A stretch of 64,000 bases of DNA from Dryomyza anilis (GCA_951804985.1 OX638135.1:37255024-37319023), one strand, 5' to 3'; shown: positions 1 through 28,427, counted from the stretch's first letter. Numbers and translations are program-made. Notes: generated by a model from the letters alone, not told the origin.

Positions 1-230
1 CATTCCTTCCAGACCATACCGCCTATGTGGTAAAAATTTCAAGACAATTGTTATAAAACCGATAATGCTGTACACGCAACTCTCAAACCTAATTCAAACC
101 CTTATGCATTCTTTCTGGCGTAATTAAACAGCAAACGAAGTATCAATTTGCTGTATTATTTGGCTGTTGAAAAGCTCAATAAGACTTTATCAATAAGACT
201 TTATCAATAAGACTTTATTATATTGTATCA

Positions 231-296
231 ATAGCTCAGGTGGTAGAGTGTCTGACTCTTAACTTTTCTGTGCCGGTTCAAATCTCAGCGCTGCCA
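231..296 (+). other. tRNA-Lys-like sequence (degenerate), unit 1
   Basis: A box-like TAGCTCAGGTGGTAGAGTG, a CTCTTAA segment matching an anticodon loop with CTT (Lys), and a B box GGTTCAAATCT are present in tRNA order, followed by a run of T that could end Pol III transcription. The acceptor and anticodon stems do not pair properly, so this is a tRNA pseudogene or SINE head rather than a working tRNA. The same sequence recurs at 5080, 9868, 15113, 20012 and 25200. Confidence 0.6.
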
Positions 297-409
297 ATTT
301 TTTTTTTTCTTTTTAGGACAAATATGCAACTTCAACAATAAATATACAACCGTATAAATACAAACTATTAATTGTATTTTATTTATTTAAAAATCATTTC
401 TTAATTTTA

Positions 410-480
410 CCATTTTGCGGAATTGAACCTGGGTCTTTTTCATTTCATGAAATTGAAGGTGCTGCTTAGACCGATCACAT
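410..480 (-). other. Second tRNA-like sequence (B box on minus strand), unit 1
   Basis: The minus strand holds a canonical B box GGTTCAATTCC downstream of a GGTCTAAGCAGC segment, which resembles the D arm of Leu/Ser-type tRNAs. No cloverleaf can be completed by eye. It recurs in every unit about 115 bp after the Lys-like copy, in the opposite orientation. Probably a decayed tRNA-derived sequence. Confidence 0.35.
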
Positions 481-2576
481 CATATATTTTATTTCAGGGA
501 AAATGAAATATAGTTTCGTTTTTTTTAGTTTTCGTTTCGTGTATTGTGGAAGTTTTCATAAAAATATATGAAACGTCAACAGACAATGTTTAAAAATGTA
601 CGTCATTATTTAAACGAAGCAAGGGAACTATTATGATAGTTAATAATGCTATCGAAAAATGATTCGTGATGGATCAAAAGTTTCCAAGTCTTGTTGCATG
701 GCCTGTAGGAAGTAATCTTCATCTGACCACTCGCAACTACTTGACCGCAGAAGAGGGTTGCAAGGCGTCAGCACACAATTCATAACTCTACAATTATGGC
801 ATAGGCGTACACACAACACTACTTAAAACACACCCATCCTTACTGGATTACAATCATTATTTTCGTGAAAATCAAAAATGTTTCTTATTTTCTGAAAATT
901 ATGAAAATAAATTTATATTATGTCAAACACATTGTCATAAAGTTTTTTGACAATCATTCATTCTTTTCGTGAAAATCGAAAATGTTTCTTATTTTCTGAA
1001 AATTATGAAAATAAATTTATATTGTGTCAAACACATTGTCATAAAGTTTTTTGACGTTTTCGCATTAAAGCTCTATAATAGCATGTTGATAGCTCTATTC
1101 CAGCTAGCTGCCATTACGCTGTTGTTGTACTTGCTGGATAAGGGTTTGTAGGGTTTATATGATATAACAGTTTTCTTTACATCGGTTTAGAAAATGCTTT
1201 ATTATTAGCAAATGGCAGCTAACTGTTCTATAGATGTAAATAAGCTTTATTATAAGTAGAAAGGATATGGGCAGAGTAAGCATAATTGATAATGGTGGAT
1301 TGGAGTTGATAAAAGTGAGAAGGGGTTGTGTTACTCACTATAAATATTCATTGTGAATGATAATAGTGGGAAGAGTTTATTGATCTTACCAATATTCCAA
1401 CACATGTAGCGTGCTAACGCAACGCACCAAAACATTGTATGCAATAGAGTAGAAAGGATATTGGCAGAGTAAGCATAATTGATAATGGTGGGTGGAGTTG
1501 ATAAAAGTGAGAAGGGGTTGTGTTACTCACTATAAATATTCATTGTGAATGCTGAATAGCGATTTCGATAGATGGAGATGTCAATCGACACCACTAGATG
1601 GCCACAATGAAGGTTATAATTCAGTTATTGTAAATAGATAGCGTGGGATTGTATCACCGCTAAATGCATCGCTCGATGTAAGCAGATGTCAATAGACAAC
1701 ATTAGAAGGCGATGAGTACTGCTAGATGTCAAGGATCTCGATAGATGTAAATGTCGATAGACATCGCTAGATGGCGCTGAATGCAATGTAATACACGAAC
1801 AGTAAACTTGTTTAGTCAGAGCATGACTCATATATTTACGGGGACCATATACTTATGCAATGTAAAAATTTAATTTTAGATGATTTAATTTAAATGAAAA
1901 TATATTATTTCAACAATTTTGAGACAATCACACAGTACAAAGGAAATTATTTTTTAAACAACATGTCTCGATATTTATTAATTAGTATCATAAGGAATAT
2001 CTGAGAATCAATTAAATTGAAAAAGGTTAAATTAGGAATTCGGATCACAATTTTCGGTCATAAATACCGTACGTCCCATTGACTGGAATTTTTTAAACTA
2101 TATAATAAAAATACCACCCACTTAAAATATTCATTAACATTATATGTACAATTATGCTTTCGAAATATAATTCTGAAGCAATAAATTGCAATATTTACGA
2201 TTTACGATTAAAAGTATAAGTAGAACCGTTCGAATTTTAGTAACTAATATTCAAAAAATGTTTTCGTTAAAAATTAATAATGCAGGGGCTACCCTTTATA
2301 AATGTACCATACTATTTAAAATAGATGCAGGTAAAACACAATAGGATATTACTAAATGGAACTCTATTGCTTTTCATTTACTTTACCTCCATAAGATTTC
2401 ATCTACTGGGGCCAGTATAAAAATTTATCCCAACATCGGTTGACATAAAGTTGTTTTCTTCTTTCTTTAATTGTTTATAACATTTTGTTATTGTTTAAAG
2501 TAAATTTTCATTTTAAACTTTTTAATTAAATATAAAACAAAAAACGGCTGTTAATCAGAAACTTCTCCAAAATATT

Positions 2577-2987
2577 TGTCCAAATGGCCAAGACATTTAT
2601 AATGATTCAGAATATCTGGCTTATACCTCAACTCCGAATGAACGAGGAGGAGAGTTGTTTAAATCCTGGCTATCTGCCAACATTCCATACATTATTTGAG
2701 ACTCCAAATTTGAATCATGGCTTGACGATCCATTAACAGAAATTCTTTTTGATGGTAATGACACTATGTTATATGCAGCGATGGACAATATGGAAGCAGA
2801 ATTTCCTGATGAACGATGAAAAGAAAATCTGTTTGATGGAAATGATGATTTGTTGAACGAAGCAATGGATAATATGGAAGCATTACATCGAACAGAAGAA
2901 AAGCGAAAAGAATAAGAGCGGAAAGAAGAAGAGCGGAAAGAAGAAACGCGCAGGAGAACTGAAGTTATTGTTTTTATAGAATCTGAC

Positions 2988-2990
<3 letters not shown>
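2577..2990 (+). pseudogene. Decayed open frame with internal protein repeat, unit 1
   Basis: One plus-strand frame reads as coherent protein across about 138 codons with only three stops (two TGA, one TAA). It contains two related blocks of about 26 residues built on the pattern LFDGND-x5-AMDNMEA, then an acidic/basic EERKEE-type tail that runs up to the (TA)n tract. The opposite-strand open frame is its shadow extended into (TA)n. The same frame recurs at 7425, 12211, 17457, 22354 and 27545 with the same three stops, so the gene died before the array grew. I do not recognise the family. The stretch is an exon-like relic of unknown origin, possibly from the mobile element that founded the unit. 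Confidence 0.45.

Positions 2991-3080
<90 letters not shown>
2990..3080. repeat. (TA)n microsatellite, unit 1
   Basis: Pure TA dinucleotide run. The corresponding tracts in the other units range from about 80 bp (unit 2) to about 300 bp (unit 3) with a few point interruptions. The IYIYIY open frames over these tracts are artefacts. Confidence 0.97.
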
Positions 3081-3081
<1 letters not shown>

Positions 3082-3289
3082 TAGCTGGACCCGTGTACGA
3101 CTCGTGCCAAGATTTTCTGAATTCAAAGATATGGAGCGATTTTATTAATATAAAAAACATTTTATTATTTATATGAGGGGCCCGTGCTTAGCTGTTGAAA
3201 TTATTTTATTGGTTTTATAAATGTGGTAACCAAATAATTTTCCGCCAAAACAACTTTTCTCAAATACAATTTTTTCTCAGACTGCGCTT

Positions 3290-3442
3290 CTCCGCAGAAT
3301 TCTTCCCAGTAGAAATCTTCCCGTAAAATCCACATGGAACGCTTTCCCGTAGAATTCTCAACGTAGAATTCATCCCGGTAGAATTGTTCCCGGTAGAATT
3401 GTTCCCGGTAGAATTCTTTCCCGTAGAATTTTTCCCAGTAGA
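3290..3442. repeat. GAATTC-box minisatellite, unit 1
   Basis: Imperfect tandem repeat of about 15 bp on the pattern TTCCCGGTAGAATTG / TTCCCGTAGAATTC, with eight or more copies. It sits between the (TA)n-proximal segment and the 15-bp G/T minisatellite, and is present in all units. Confidence 0.8.
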
Positions 3443-4601
3443 AGTTTTAGTGTGGTGGGTTTTAATGTAGTAAGTTTCGGAGTGGTGAGTTTAGATGTGG
3501 TGAATTTTGGAGTGGTTTAGGGTGGTGAGTTTTAGTGTGGTTAATTATAGTGTGGTGGGTTTAAGTGTGGTGAATTTTAGTGCGGTGAGTTTTAGTGTGG
3601 TGAGTTTTAGTGTATCGAAATTTGAGTGTAGTGAGTTTTAATGTGGTGAGTTTAAAAGTGGTGAATTTTAATGTGGTGAAATTTTAGTGTAGTGAGTTTT
3701 AGTGTGGTGACTTTTAGTGTGGTGAAATTTTAGTGTGGTTAGTTTAAGTGTGGTGAATTTTAGTGCGTTGAATTTTTGTGTGGTGAGTTTTAGTGTTGTG
3801 TTTTAGTGTGGTGAGTTTTAGTGTGGTAAGTTTTAGTGTGGTGAGTTTTGGTATGGTGAGTTTAAGTGTGGTGAGTTTTAGTGTTGTGAATTTTAGTGCG
3901 GTGAGTTTTAGTGTGGCGACATTTGAGTGTAGTGAGTTTTAGTGTGGTGAGTTTTAGTGTGGTGAGTTTTAATGTGGTGAAATTTTAGTGTGGTGAGTTT
4001 TAGTGTGGTGAGTTTTAGTGTGGTGAGTTTTAGTGTGGTGAATTTTAGTGTGGTGAGTTTTAGTGTGGTGAATTATAGTGTGGAGGGTTTTAGTGTGGTT
4101 AATTTTTTTGTTGTTGAATTTTTGTGTTGAATTTGTGTGTGGTGAGTTTAAGTGTGGTGAGTTTTAGTGTGGTGAGTTTTAGTGTGGTGAGTTTTAGTGT
4201 GGTGAGTTTAAGTGTGGTGAGTTTTTGTGTGGTGAGTTTTAGTGTGGTGAGTTTTAGTGTGGTGAGTTTTAGTGTGGTGAATTTTAGTGTGGTGAGTTTT
4301 AGTGTGGTGAATTATAGTGTGGAGGGTTTAAGTGTGGTTAATTTTTTTTTTTGTTGAATTTTTGTGTGGTGAGTTTAAGTGTGGTGAGTTATTGTGTGGT
4401 GAGTTTTAGTGTGGTGAGTGTAAGTGTGGTGAGTTTAAGTGTGGTGAGTTTAAGTGTGGTGAGTTTTAGTGTGGTGAGTTTTAGTGTGGTGAGTTTTAGT
4501 GTGGTGAGTTTTAGTGTGGTGAGTTTTAGTGTGGGGAGTTTTAGTGTGGTGAGTTTTAGTGTGGTGAGTTTTAGTTTGGTTAGTTTTAGTGTGGTGAGTT
4601 T
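3443..4601. repeat. 15-bp G/T-rich minisatellite, unit 1
   Basis: Tandem repeat of TGTGGTGAGTTTTAG with point variants over about 1.16 kb. The plus strand is strongly G/T and the minus strand C/A. Because 15 is a multiple of three, it stays open in several frames on both strands (VVSFS and HHTKT repeats), but nothing else suggests coding. Confidence 0.95.
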
Positions 4602-4897
4602 GTTTTTCTTTTTCTTTCCTTTTTTTGTTTTTCATTTAGTTTGGATTGTGGTTTTATGTGATTGGTTTTGTTTTTGTATTTTTGCTTTTGTCTTGTGTTG
4701 TGCTTTTGCTTTTTTGTTTTTAATTTTTTTTTTTGTATTTGAATTTTTGTTTTATGTTCGTAGCTGGTGAAAGTGCCGAGTTATATCGTGTTTAGGTTGC
4801 ATGGGAGGTGCCACGGCTCTTTGTCGAATCCCGCCCATATATAGCCTATCATTCCTTCCAGACCATACCGCCTATGTGGTAAAAATTTCAAGACAAT

Positions 4898-7835
4898 TGT
4901 TATAAAACCGATAATGCTGTACACGCAACTCTCAAACCTAATTCAAACCCTTATGCATTCTTTCTGGCGTAATTAAACAGCAAACGAAGTATCAATTTGC
5001 TGTATTATTTGGCTGTTGAAAAGCTCAATAAGACTTTATCAATAAGACTTTATCAATAAGACTTTATTATATTGTATCAATAGCTCAGGTGGTAGAGTGT
5101 CTGACTCTTAACTTTTCTGTGCCGGTTCAAATCTCAGCGCTGCCAATTTTTTTTTTTCTTTTTAGGACAAATATGCAACTTCAACAATAAATATACAACC
5201 GTATAAATACAAACTATTAATTGTATTTTATTTATTTAAAAATCATTTCTTAATTTTACCATTTTGCGGAATTGAACCTGGGTCTTTTTCATTTCATGAA
5301 ATTGAAGGTGCTGCTTAGACCGATCACATCATATATTTTATTTCAGGGAAAATGAAATATAGTTTCGTTTTTTTTAGTTTTCGTTTCGTGTATTGTGGAA
5401 GTTTTCATAAAAATATATGAAACGTCAAACAGACAATGTTTAAAAATGTACGTCATTATTTAAACGAAGCAAGGGAACTATAATGATAGTTAATAATGCT
5501 ATCGAAAAATGATTCGTGATGGATCAAAAGTTTCCAAGTCTTGTTGCATAGCCTGTAGGAAGTAATCTTCATCTGACCACTCGCAACTACTTGACCGCAG
5601 AAGAGGGTTGCAAGGCGTCAGCACACAATTCATAACTCTACAATTATGGCATAGGCGTACACACAACACTACTTAAAACACACCCATCCTTACTGGATTA
5701 CAATCATTATTTTCGTGAAAATCAAAAATGTTTCTTATTTTCTGAAAATTATGAAAATAAATTTATATTATGTCAAACACATTGTCATAAAGTTTTTTGA
5801 CAATCATTCATTCTTTTCGTGAAAATCGAAAATGATTCTTATTTTCTGAAAATTATGAAAATAAATTTATATTATGTCAAACACATTGTCATAAAGTTTT
5901 TTGACGTTTTCGCATTAAAGCTCTATAATATCATGTTGATAGCTCTATTCCAGCTAGCTGCCATTACGCTGTAGTTGTACTTGCTGGATAAGGGTTTGTA
6001 GGGTTTATATGATATAACAGTTTTCTTTACATCGGTTTAGAAAATGCTTTATTATTAGCAATTGCAGCTAACTGGTCAATAGATGTAAATAAGCTTTATT
6101 ATAAGTAGAAAGGATATGGGCAGAGTAAGCATAATTGATAATGGTGGGTGGAGTTGATAAAAGTGAGAAGGGGTTGTGTTACTCACTATAAATATTCATT
6201 GTGAATGATAATAGTGGGAAGAGTTTATTGATCTTACCAATATTCCAACACATGTAGCGTGCTAACGCAACGCACCAAAACATTGTATGCAATAGAGTAG
6301 AAAGGATATTGGCAGAGTAAGCATAATTGATAATGGTGGGTGGAGTTGATAAAAGTGAGAAGGGGTTGTGTTACTCACTATTAATATTCATTTTGAATGC
6401 TGAATAGCGATTTCGATAGATGGAGATGTCAATCGACACCACTAGATGGCCACAATGAAGGTTATAATTCAGTTATTGTAAATAGATAGCGTGGGATTGT
6501 ATCACCGCTAAATGCATCGCTCGATGTAAGCAGATGTCAATAGACAACATTAGAAGGCGATGAGTACTGCTAGATGTCAAGGATCTCGATAGATGTAAAT
6601 GTCGATAGACATCGCTAGATGGCGCTGAATGCAATGTAATACACGAACCGTAAACTTGTTTAGTCAGAGCATGACTCATATATTTACGGGGACCATATAC
6701 TTATGCAATGTAAAAATTAAATTTTAGATGATTTAATTTAAATGAAAATATATTATTTCAACAATTTTGAGACAATCACACAGTACAAAGGAAATTATTT
6801 TTTAAACAACATGTTTCGATATTTATTAATTAGTATCATAAGGAATATCTGAGAATCAATTAAATTGAAAAAGGTTAAATTAGGAATTCGGATCACAATT
6901 TTCGGTCATAAATACCGTACGTCCCATTGACTGGAATTTTTTAAACTATATAATAAAAATACCACCCACTTAAAATATTCATTAACATTATATGTACAAT
7001 TATGCTTTCGAAATATAATTCTGAAGCAATAAATTGCAATATTTACGATTTACGATTAAAAGTATAAGTAGAACCGTTCGAATTTTAGTAACTAATATTC
7101 AAAAAATGTTTTCGTTAAAAATTAATAATGCAGGGGCTACCCTTTATAAATGTACCATACTATTTAAAATAGATGCAGGTAAAACACAATAGGATATTAC
7201 TAAATGGAACTCTATTGCTTTTCATTTACTTTACCTCCATAAGATTTCATCTACTGGGGCCAGTATAAAAATTTATCCCAACATCGGTTGACATAAAGTT
7301 GTTTTCTTCTTTCTTTAATTGTTTATAACATTTTGTTATTGTTTAAAGTAAATTTTCATTTTAAACTTTTTAATTAAATATAAAACAAAAAACGGCTGTT
7401 AATCAGAAACTTCTCCAAAATATTTGTCCAAATGGCCAAGACATTTATAATGATTCAGAATATCTGGCTTATACCTCAACTCCGAATGAACGAGGAGGAG
7501 AGTTGTTTAAATCCTGGCTATCTGCCAACATTCCATACATTATTTGAGACTCCAAATTTGAATCATGGCTTGACGATCCATTAACAGAAATTCTTTTTGA
7601 TGGTAATGACACTATGTTATATGCAGCGATGGACAATATGGAAGCAGAATTTCCTGATGAACGATGAAAAGAAAATCTGTTTGATGGAAATGATGATTTG
7701 TTGAACGAAGCAATGGATAATATGGAAGCATTACATCGAACAGAAGAAAAGCGAAAAGAATAAGAGCGGAAAGAAGAAGAGCGGAAAGAAGAAACGCGCA
7801 GGAGAACTGAAGTTATTGTTTTTATAGAATCTGAC

Positions 7836-7917
<82 letters not shown>

Positions 7918-9685
7918 TAGCTGGACCCGTGTACGACTCGTGCCAAGATTTTCTGAATTCAAAGATATGGAGCGATTTTATTAATATAAAAAACATTTTA
8001 TTATTTATATGAGGGGCCCGTGCTTAGCTGTTGAAATTATTTTATTGGTTTTATAAATGTGGTAACCAAATAATTTTCCGCCAAAACAACTTTTCTCAAA
8101 TACAATTTTTTCTCAGACTGCGCTTCTCCGCAGAATTCTTCCCAGTAGAAATCTTCCCCGTAAAATCCACATGGAACGCTTTCCCGTAGAATTCTCAACG
8201 TAGAATTCATCCCGGTAGAATTGTTCCCGGTAGAATTGTTCCCGGTAGAATTCTTTCCCGTAGAATTTTTCCCAGTAGAAGTTTTAGTGTGGTGGGTTTT
8301 AATGTAGTAAGTTTCGGAGTGGTGAGTTTAGATGTGGTGAATTTTGGAGTGGTTTAGGGTGGTGAGTTTTAGTGTGGTTAATTATAGTGTGGTGGGTTTA
8401 AGTGTGGTGAATTTTAGTGCGGTGAGTTTTAGTGTGGTGAGTTTTAGTGTATCGAAATTTGAGTGTAGTGAGTTTTAATGTGGTGAGTTTAAAAGTGGTG
8501 AATTTTAATGTGGTGAAATTTTAGTGTAGTGAGTTTTAGTGTGGTGACTTTTAGTGTGGTGAAATTTTAGTGTGGTTAGTTTAAGTGTGGTGAATTTTAG
8601 TGCGTTGAATTTTTGTGTGGTGAGTTTTAGTGTTGTGTTTTAGTGTGGTGAGTTTTAGTGTGGTGAGTTTTGGTATGGTGAGTTTAAGTGTGGTGAGTTT
8701 TAGTGTTGTGAATTTTAGTGCGGTGAGTTTTAGTGTGGCGACATTTGAGTGTAGTGAGTTTTAGTGTGGTGAGTTTTAGTGTGGTGAGTTTTAATGTGGT
8801 GAAATTTTAGTGTGGTGAGTTTTAGTGTGGTGAGTTTTAGTGTGGTGAATTATAGTGTGGAGGGTTTTGTGTGGTTAATTTTTTTGTTGTTGAATTTTTG
8901 TGTTGAATTTGTGTGTGGTGAGTTTAAGTGTGGTGAGTTTTAGTGTGGTGAGTTTTAGTGTGGTGAGTTTTAGTGTGGTGAGTTTAAGTGTGGTGAGTTT
9001 TTGTGTGGTGAGTTTTAGTGTGGTGAGTTTTAGTGTGGTGAGTTTTAGTGTGGTGAATTTTAGTGTGGTGAGTTTTAGTGTGGTGAATTATAGTGTGGAG
9101 GGTTTAAGTGTGGTTAATTTTTTTTTTTGTTGAATTTTTGTGTTGAATTTTAGTGTGGTGAGTTTAAGTGTGGTGAGTTTTTGTGTGGTGAGTTTTAGTG
9201 TGGTGAGTTTAAGTGTGGTGAGTTTTTGTGTGGTGAGTTTTAGTGTGGTGAGTTTTAGTGTGGTGAGTTTTAGTGTGGTGAGTTTTAGTGTGGGGAGTTT
9301 TAGTGTGGTGAGTTTTAGTGTGGTGAGTTTTAGTGTGGTGAATTATAGTGTGGTGAGTTTTAGTTTGGTTAGTTTTAGTGTGGTGAGTTTGTTTTTCTTT
9401 TTCTTTCCTTTTTTTGTTTTTCATTTAGTTTGGATTGTGGTTTTATGTGATTGGTTTTGTTTTTGTATTTTTGCTTTTGTTTTGTGTTGTGCTTTTGCTT
9501 TTTTGTTTTAAATTTTTTTTTTGTATTTGAATTTTTGTTTCATGTTCGTAGCTGGTGAAAGTGCCGAGTTATATCGTGTTTAGGTTGCATGGGAGGTGCC
9601 ACGGCTCTTTGTCGAATCCCGCCCATATATAGCCTATCATTCCTTCCAGACCATACCGCCTATGTGGTAAAAATTTCAAGACAAT
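4898..9685 (+). repeat. Macrosatellite unit 2 (about 4.8 kb)
   Basis: Nearly identical to unit 1 across the whole length. Landmarks: tRNA-like 5080-5145, decayed open frame 7425-7836, short (TA)n tract 7837-7916, 15-bp minisatellite from 8281 to 9390. The minisatellite carries the GTGGGGAGT variant repeat also seen in units 1, 4 and 6. It is the shortest unit in the array. Confidence 0.93.
8281..9390. repeat. 15-bp G/T-rich minisatellite, unit 2
   Basis: Same repeat as in unit 1, about 1.11 kb, with the GTGGGGAGT variant near its 3' end. Confidence 0.95.
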
Positions 9686-25017
<15,332 letters not shown>

Positions 25018-27944
25018 TGTTATAAAACCGATAATGCTGTACACGCAACTCTCAAACCTAATTCAAACCCTTATGCAATCTTTCTGGCGTAATTAAACAG
25101 CAAACGAAGTATCAATTTGCTGTATTATTTGGCTGTTGAAAAGCTCAATAAGACTTTATCAATAAGACTTTATCAATAAGACTTTATTATATTGTATCAA
25201 TAGCTCAGGTGGTAGAGTGTCTGACTCTTAACTTTTCTGTGCCGGTTCAAATCTCAGCGCTGCCAATTTTTTTTTTTCTTTTTAGGACAAATATGCAACT
25301 TCAACAATAAATATACAACCGTATAAATAAAAACTATTAATTGTATTTTATTTATTTAAAAATCATTTCTTAATTTTACCATTTTGCGGAATTGAACCTG
25401 GGTCTTTTTCATTTCATGAAATTGAAGGTGCTGCTTAGACCGATCACATCATATAATTTATTTCAGGGAAAATGAAATATAGTTTCGTTTTTTTTAGTTT
25501 TCGTTTCGTGTATTGTGGAAGTTTTCATAAAAATATATGAAACGTCAAACAGACAATGTTTAAAAATGTACGTCATTATTTAAACGAAGCAAGGGAACTA
25601 TTATGATAGTTAATAATGCTATCGAAAAATGATTCGTGATGGATCAAAAGTTTCCAAGTCTTGTTGCATGGCCTGTAGGAAGTAATCTTCATCTGACCAC
25701 TCGCAACTACTTGACCGCAGAAGAGGGTTGCAAGGCGTCAGCACACAATTCATAACTCTACAATTATGGCATAGGCGTACACACAACACTACTTAAAACA
25801 CACCCATCCTTACTGGATTACAATCATTATTTTCGTGAAAATCAAAAATGTTTCTTATTTTCTGAAAATTATTAAAATAAATTTATATTATGTCAAACAC
25901 ATTGTCATAAAGTTTTTTGACAATCATTCATTCTTTTCGTGAAAATCAAAAATGTTTCTTATTTTCTGAAAATTATGAAAATAAATTTATATTATGTCAA
26001 ACACATTGTCATAAAGTTTTTTGACGTTTTCGCATTAAAGCTCTATAATAGCATGTTGACAGCTCTATTCCAGCTAGCTGCCATTACGCTGTAGTTGTAC
26101 TTGCTGGATAAGGGTTTGTAGGGTTTATATGATATAACAGTTTTCTTTACATCGGTTTAGAAAATGCTTTATTATTAGCAATTGCAGCTAACTGTTCAAT
26201 AGATGTAAATAAGCTTTATTATAAGTAGAAAGGATATGGGCAGAGTAAGCATAATTGATAATGGTGGGTGGAGTTGATAAAAGTGAGAAGGGGTTGTGTT
26301 ACTCACTATAAATATTCATTGTGAATGATAATAGTGGGAAGAGTTTATTGATCTAACCAATATTCCAACACATGTAGCGTGCTAACGCAACGCACCAAAA
26401 CATTGTATGCAATAGAGTAGAAAGGATATTGGCAGAGTAAGCATAATTGATAATGGTGGGTGGATTTGATAAAAGTGAGAAGGGGTTGTGTTACTCACTA
26501 TTAATATTCATTGTGAATGCTGAATAGCGATTTCGATAGATGGAGATGTCAATCGACACCACTAGATGGCCACAATGAAGGTTATAATTCAGTTATTGTA
26601 AATAGATAGCGTGGGATTGTATCACCGCTTAATGCATCGCTCGATGTAAGCAGATGTCAATAGACAACATTAGAAGGCGATGAGTACTGCTAGATGTCAA
26701 GGATCTCGATAGATGTAAATGTCGATAGACATCGCTAGATGGCGCTGAATGCAATGTAATACACGAACCGTAAACTTGTTTAGTCAGAGCATGACTCATA
26801 TATTTACGGGGACCATATACTTATGCAATGTAAAAATAAAATTTTAGATGATTTAATTTAAATGAAAATATATTATTTCAACAATTTTGAGACAATCACA
26901 CAGTACAAAGGAAATTATTTTTTAAACAACATGTCTCGATATTTATTAATTAGTATCATAAGGAATATCTGAGAATCAATTAAATTGAAAAAGGTTAAAT
27001 TAGGAATTCGGATCACAATTTTCGGTCATAAATACCGTACGTCCCATTGACTGGAATTTTTTAAATTATATAATAAAAATACCACCCACTTAAAATATTC
27101 ATGAACATTATATGTACAATTATGCTTTCGAAATATAATTCTGAAGAAATAAATTGCAATATTTACGATTCACGATTAAAAGTATAAGTAGAACCGTTCG
27201 AATTTTAGTAATTAATATTCAAAAAATGTTTTCGTTAAAAATTAATAATGCAGGGGCTACCCTTTATAAATGTACCATACTATTTAAAATAGATGCAGGT
27301 AAAACACAATAGGATATTACTAAATGGAACTCTATTGCTTTTCATTTACTTTACCTCCATAAGATTTCATCTACTGGGGCCAGTATAAAAATTTATCCCA
27401 ACATCGGTTGACATAAAGTTGTTTTCTTCTTTCTTTAATTGTTTATAACATTTTGTTATTGTTTAAAGTAAATTTTCATTTTAAACTTTTTAATTAAATA
27501 TAAAACAAAAAACGGCTGTTAATCAGAAACTTCTCCAAAATATTTGTCCAAATGGCCAAGACATTTATAATGATTCAGAATATCTGGCTTATACCTCAAC
27601 TCCGAATGAACGAGGAGGAGAGTTGTTTAAATCCTGGCTATCTGCCAACATTCCATACATTATTTGAGACTCCAAATTTGAATCATGGCTTGACGATCCA
27701 TTAACAGAAATTCTTTTTGATGGTAATGACACTATGTTATATGCAGCGATGGACAATATGGAAGCAGAATTTCCTGATGAACGATGAAAAGAAAATCTGT
27801 TTGATGGAAATGATGATTTGTTGAACGAAGCAATGGATAATATGGAAGCATTACATCGAACAGAAGAAAAGCGAAAAGAATAAGAGCGGAAAGAAGAAGC
27901 GCACAGAAGAACTGAAGTTATTGTTTTTATAGAATCTGACGATG

Positions 27945-28087
<143 letters not shown>

Positions 28088-28101
28088 AAAGTTTAGTGTA
28101 T

Positions 28102-28212
28102 CGGGAAGAATTCTACGGGAAAGAATTCTACCGGGAACAATTCTACCGGGAACAATTCTACCGGGATGAATTCTACGTTGAGAATTCTACGGTAAAGCGT
28201 TCCATGTGACGA

Positions 28213-28293
<81 letters not shown>

Positions 28294-28407
28294 TCATCGT
28301 CACATGGAACGCTTTACCGTAGAATTCTCAACGTAGAATTCATCCCGGTAGAATTGTTCCCGGTAGAATTGTTCCCGGTAGAATTCTTTCCCGTAGAATT
28401 CTTCCCG
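28102..28407. repeat. Large palindrome with (TA)n centre in unit 6
   Basis: The left arm (about 28102-28212, GGGAAGAATTCTACGGG onward) is the reverse complement of the right arm (about 28294-28407), which contains the GAATTC-box block. They are separated by a (TA)n run of about 80 bp that is itself self-complementary. Each arm is about 110 bp and nearly perfect, including the GTGACGATGATATA / TATATCATCGTCAC inner boundary. Confidence 0.88.
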
Positions 28408-28427
28408 TAGAGTTTTTCCCAGTAGAA

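Larger units (their letters stand above)
49..4897 (+). repeat. Macrosatellite unit 1 (about 4.85 kb)
   Basis: First complete copy of a long tandem unit. I set the boundary after AAGACAAT, because the array's last tail diverges from the other copies exactly there (at 29879). Order inside the unit: tRNA-like sequences (231-296 plus, 410-480 minus), a doubled block of about 115 bp (about 847-1054), a doubled block of about 190 bp (about 1257-1545), a decayed open frame (2577-2990), (TA)n (2990-3080), a GAATTC-box minisatellite (about 3290-3442), a 15-bp minisatellite (3443-4601) and a T-rich tail. Bases 1-48 are the end of a preceding unit, so the array extends left of the window. No intact gene is visible. 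Confidence 0.93.

Noticed and set aside
969..1151. 60-residue plus-strand frame in unit 1 with a hydrophobic end
   Set aside because: It is open only in unit 1; the other units carry substitutions and stops at the same place, so it is a chance frame.
1625..1831. 68-residue minus-strand frame repeated in every unit and inverted at 55734
   Set aside because: It is conserved only because the DNA is repeated. The sequence is built of AGATGTC/TAGATGGCG-like words and has no recognisable domain, and it overlaps nothing that suggests expression.
2621..3160. Minus-strand frames of 175-233 residues running across the TA tracts in units 1, 2, 4 and 5
   Set aside because: They are the antisense shadow of the decayed plus-strand frame extended through (TA)n.
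4124..4770. Repeat proteins VVSFS (plus strand) and HHTKT (minus strand) over the 15-bp minisatellite in all units
   Set aside because: A 15-bp tandem repeat stays open in several frames by arithmetic. Both strands are open at once and there is no start context or conserved ends.
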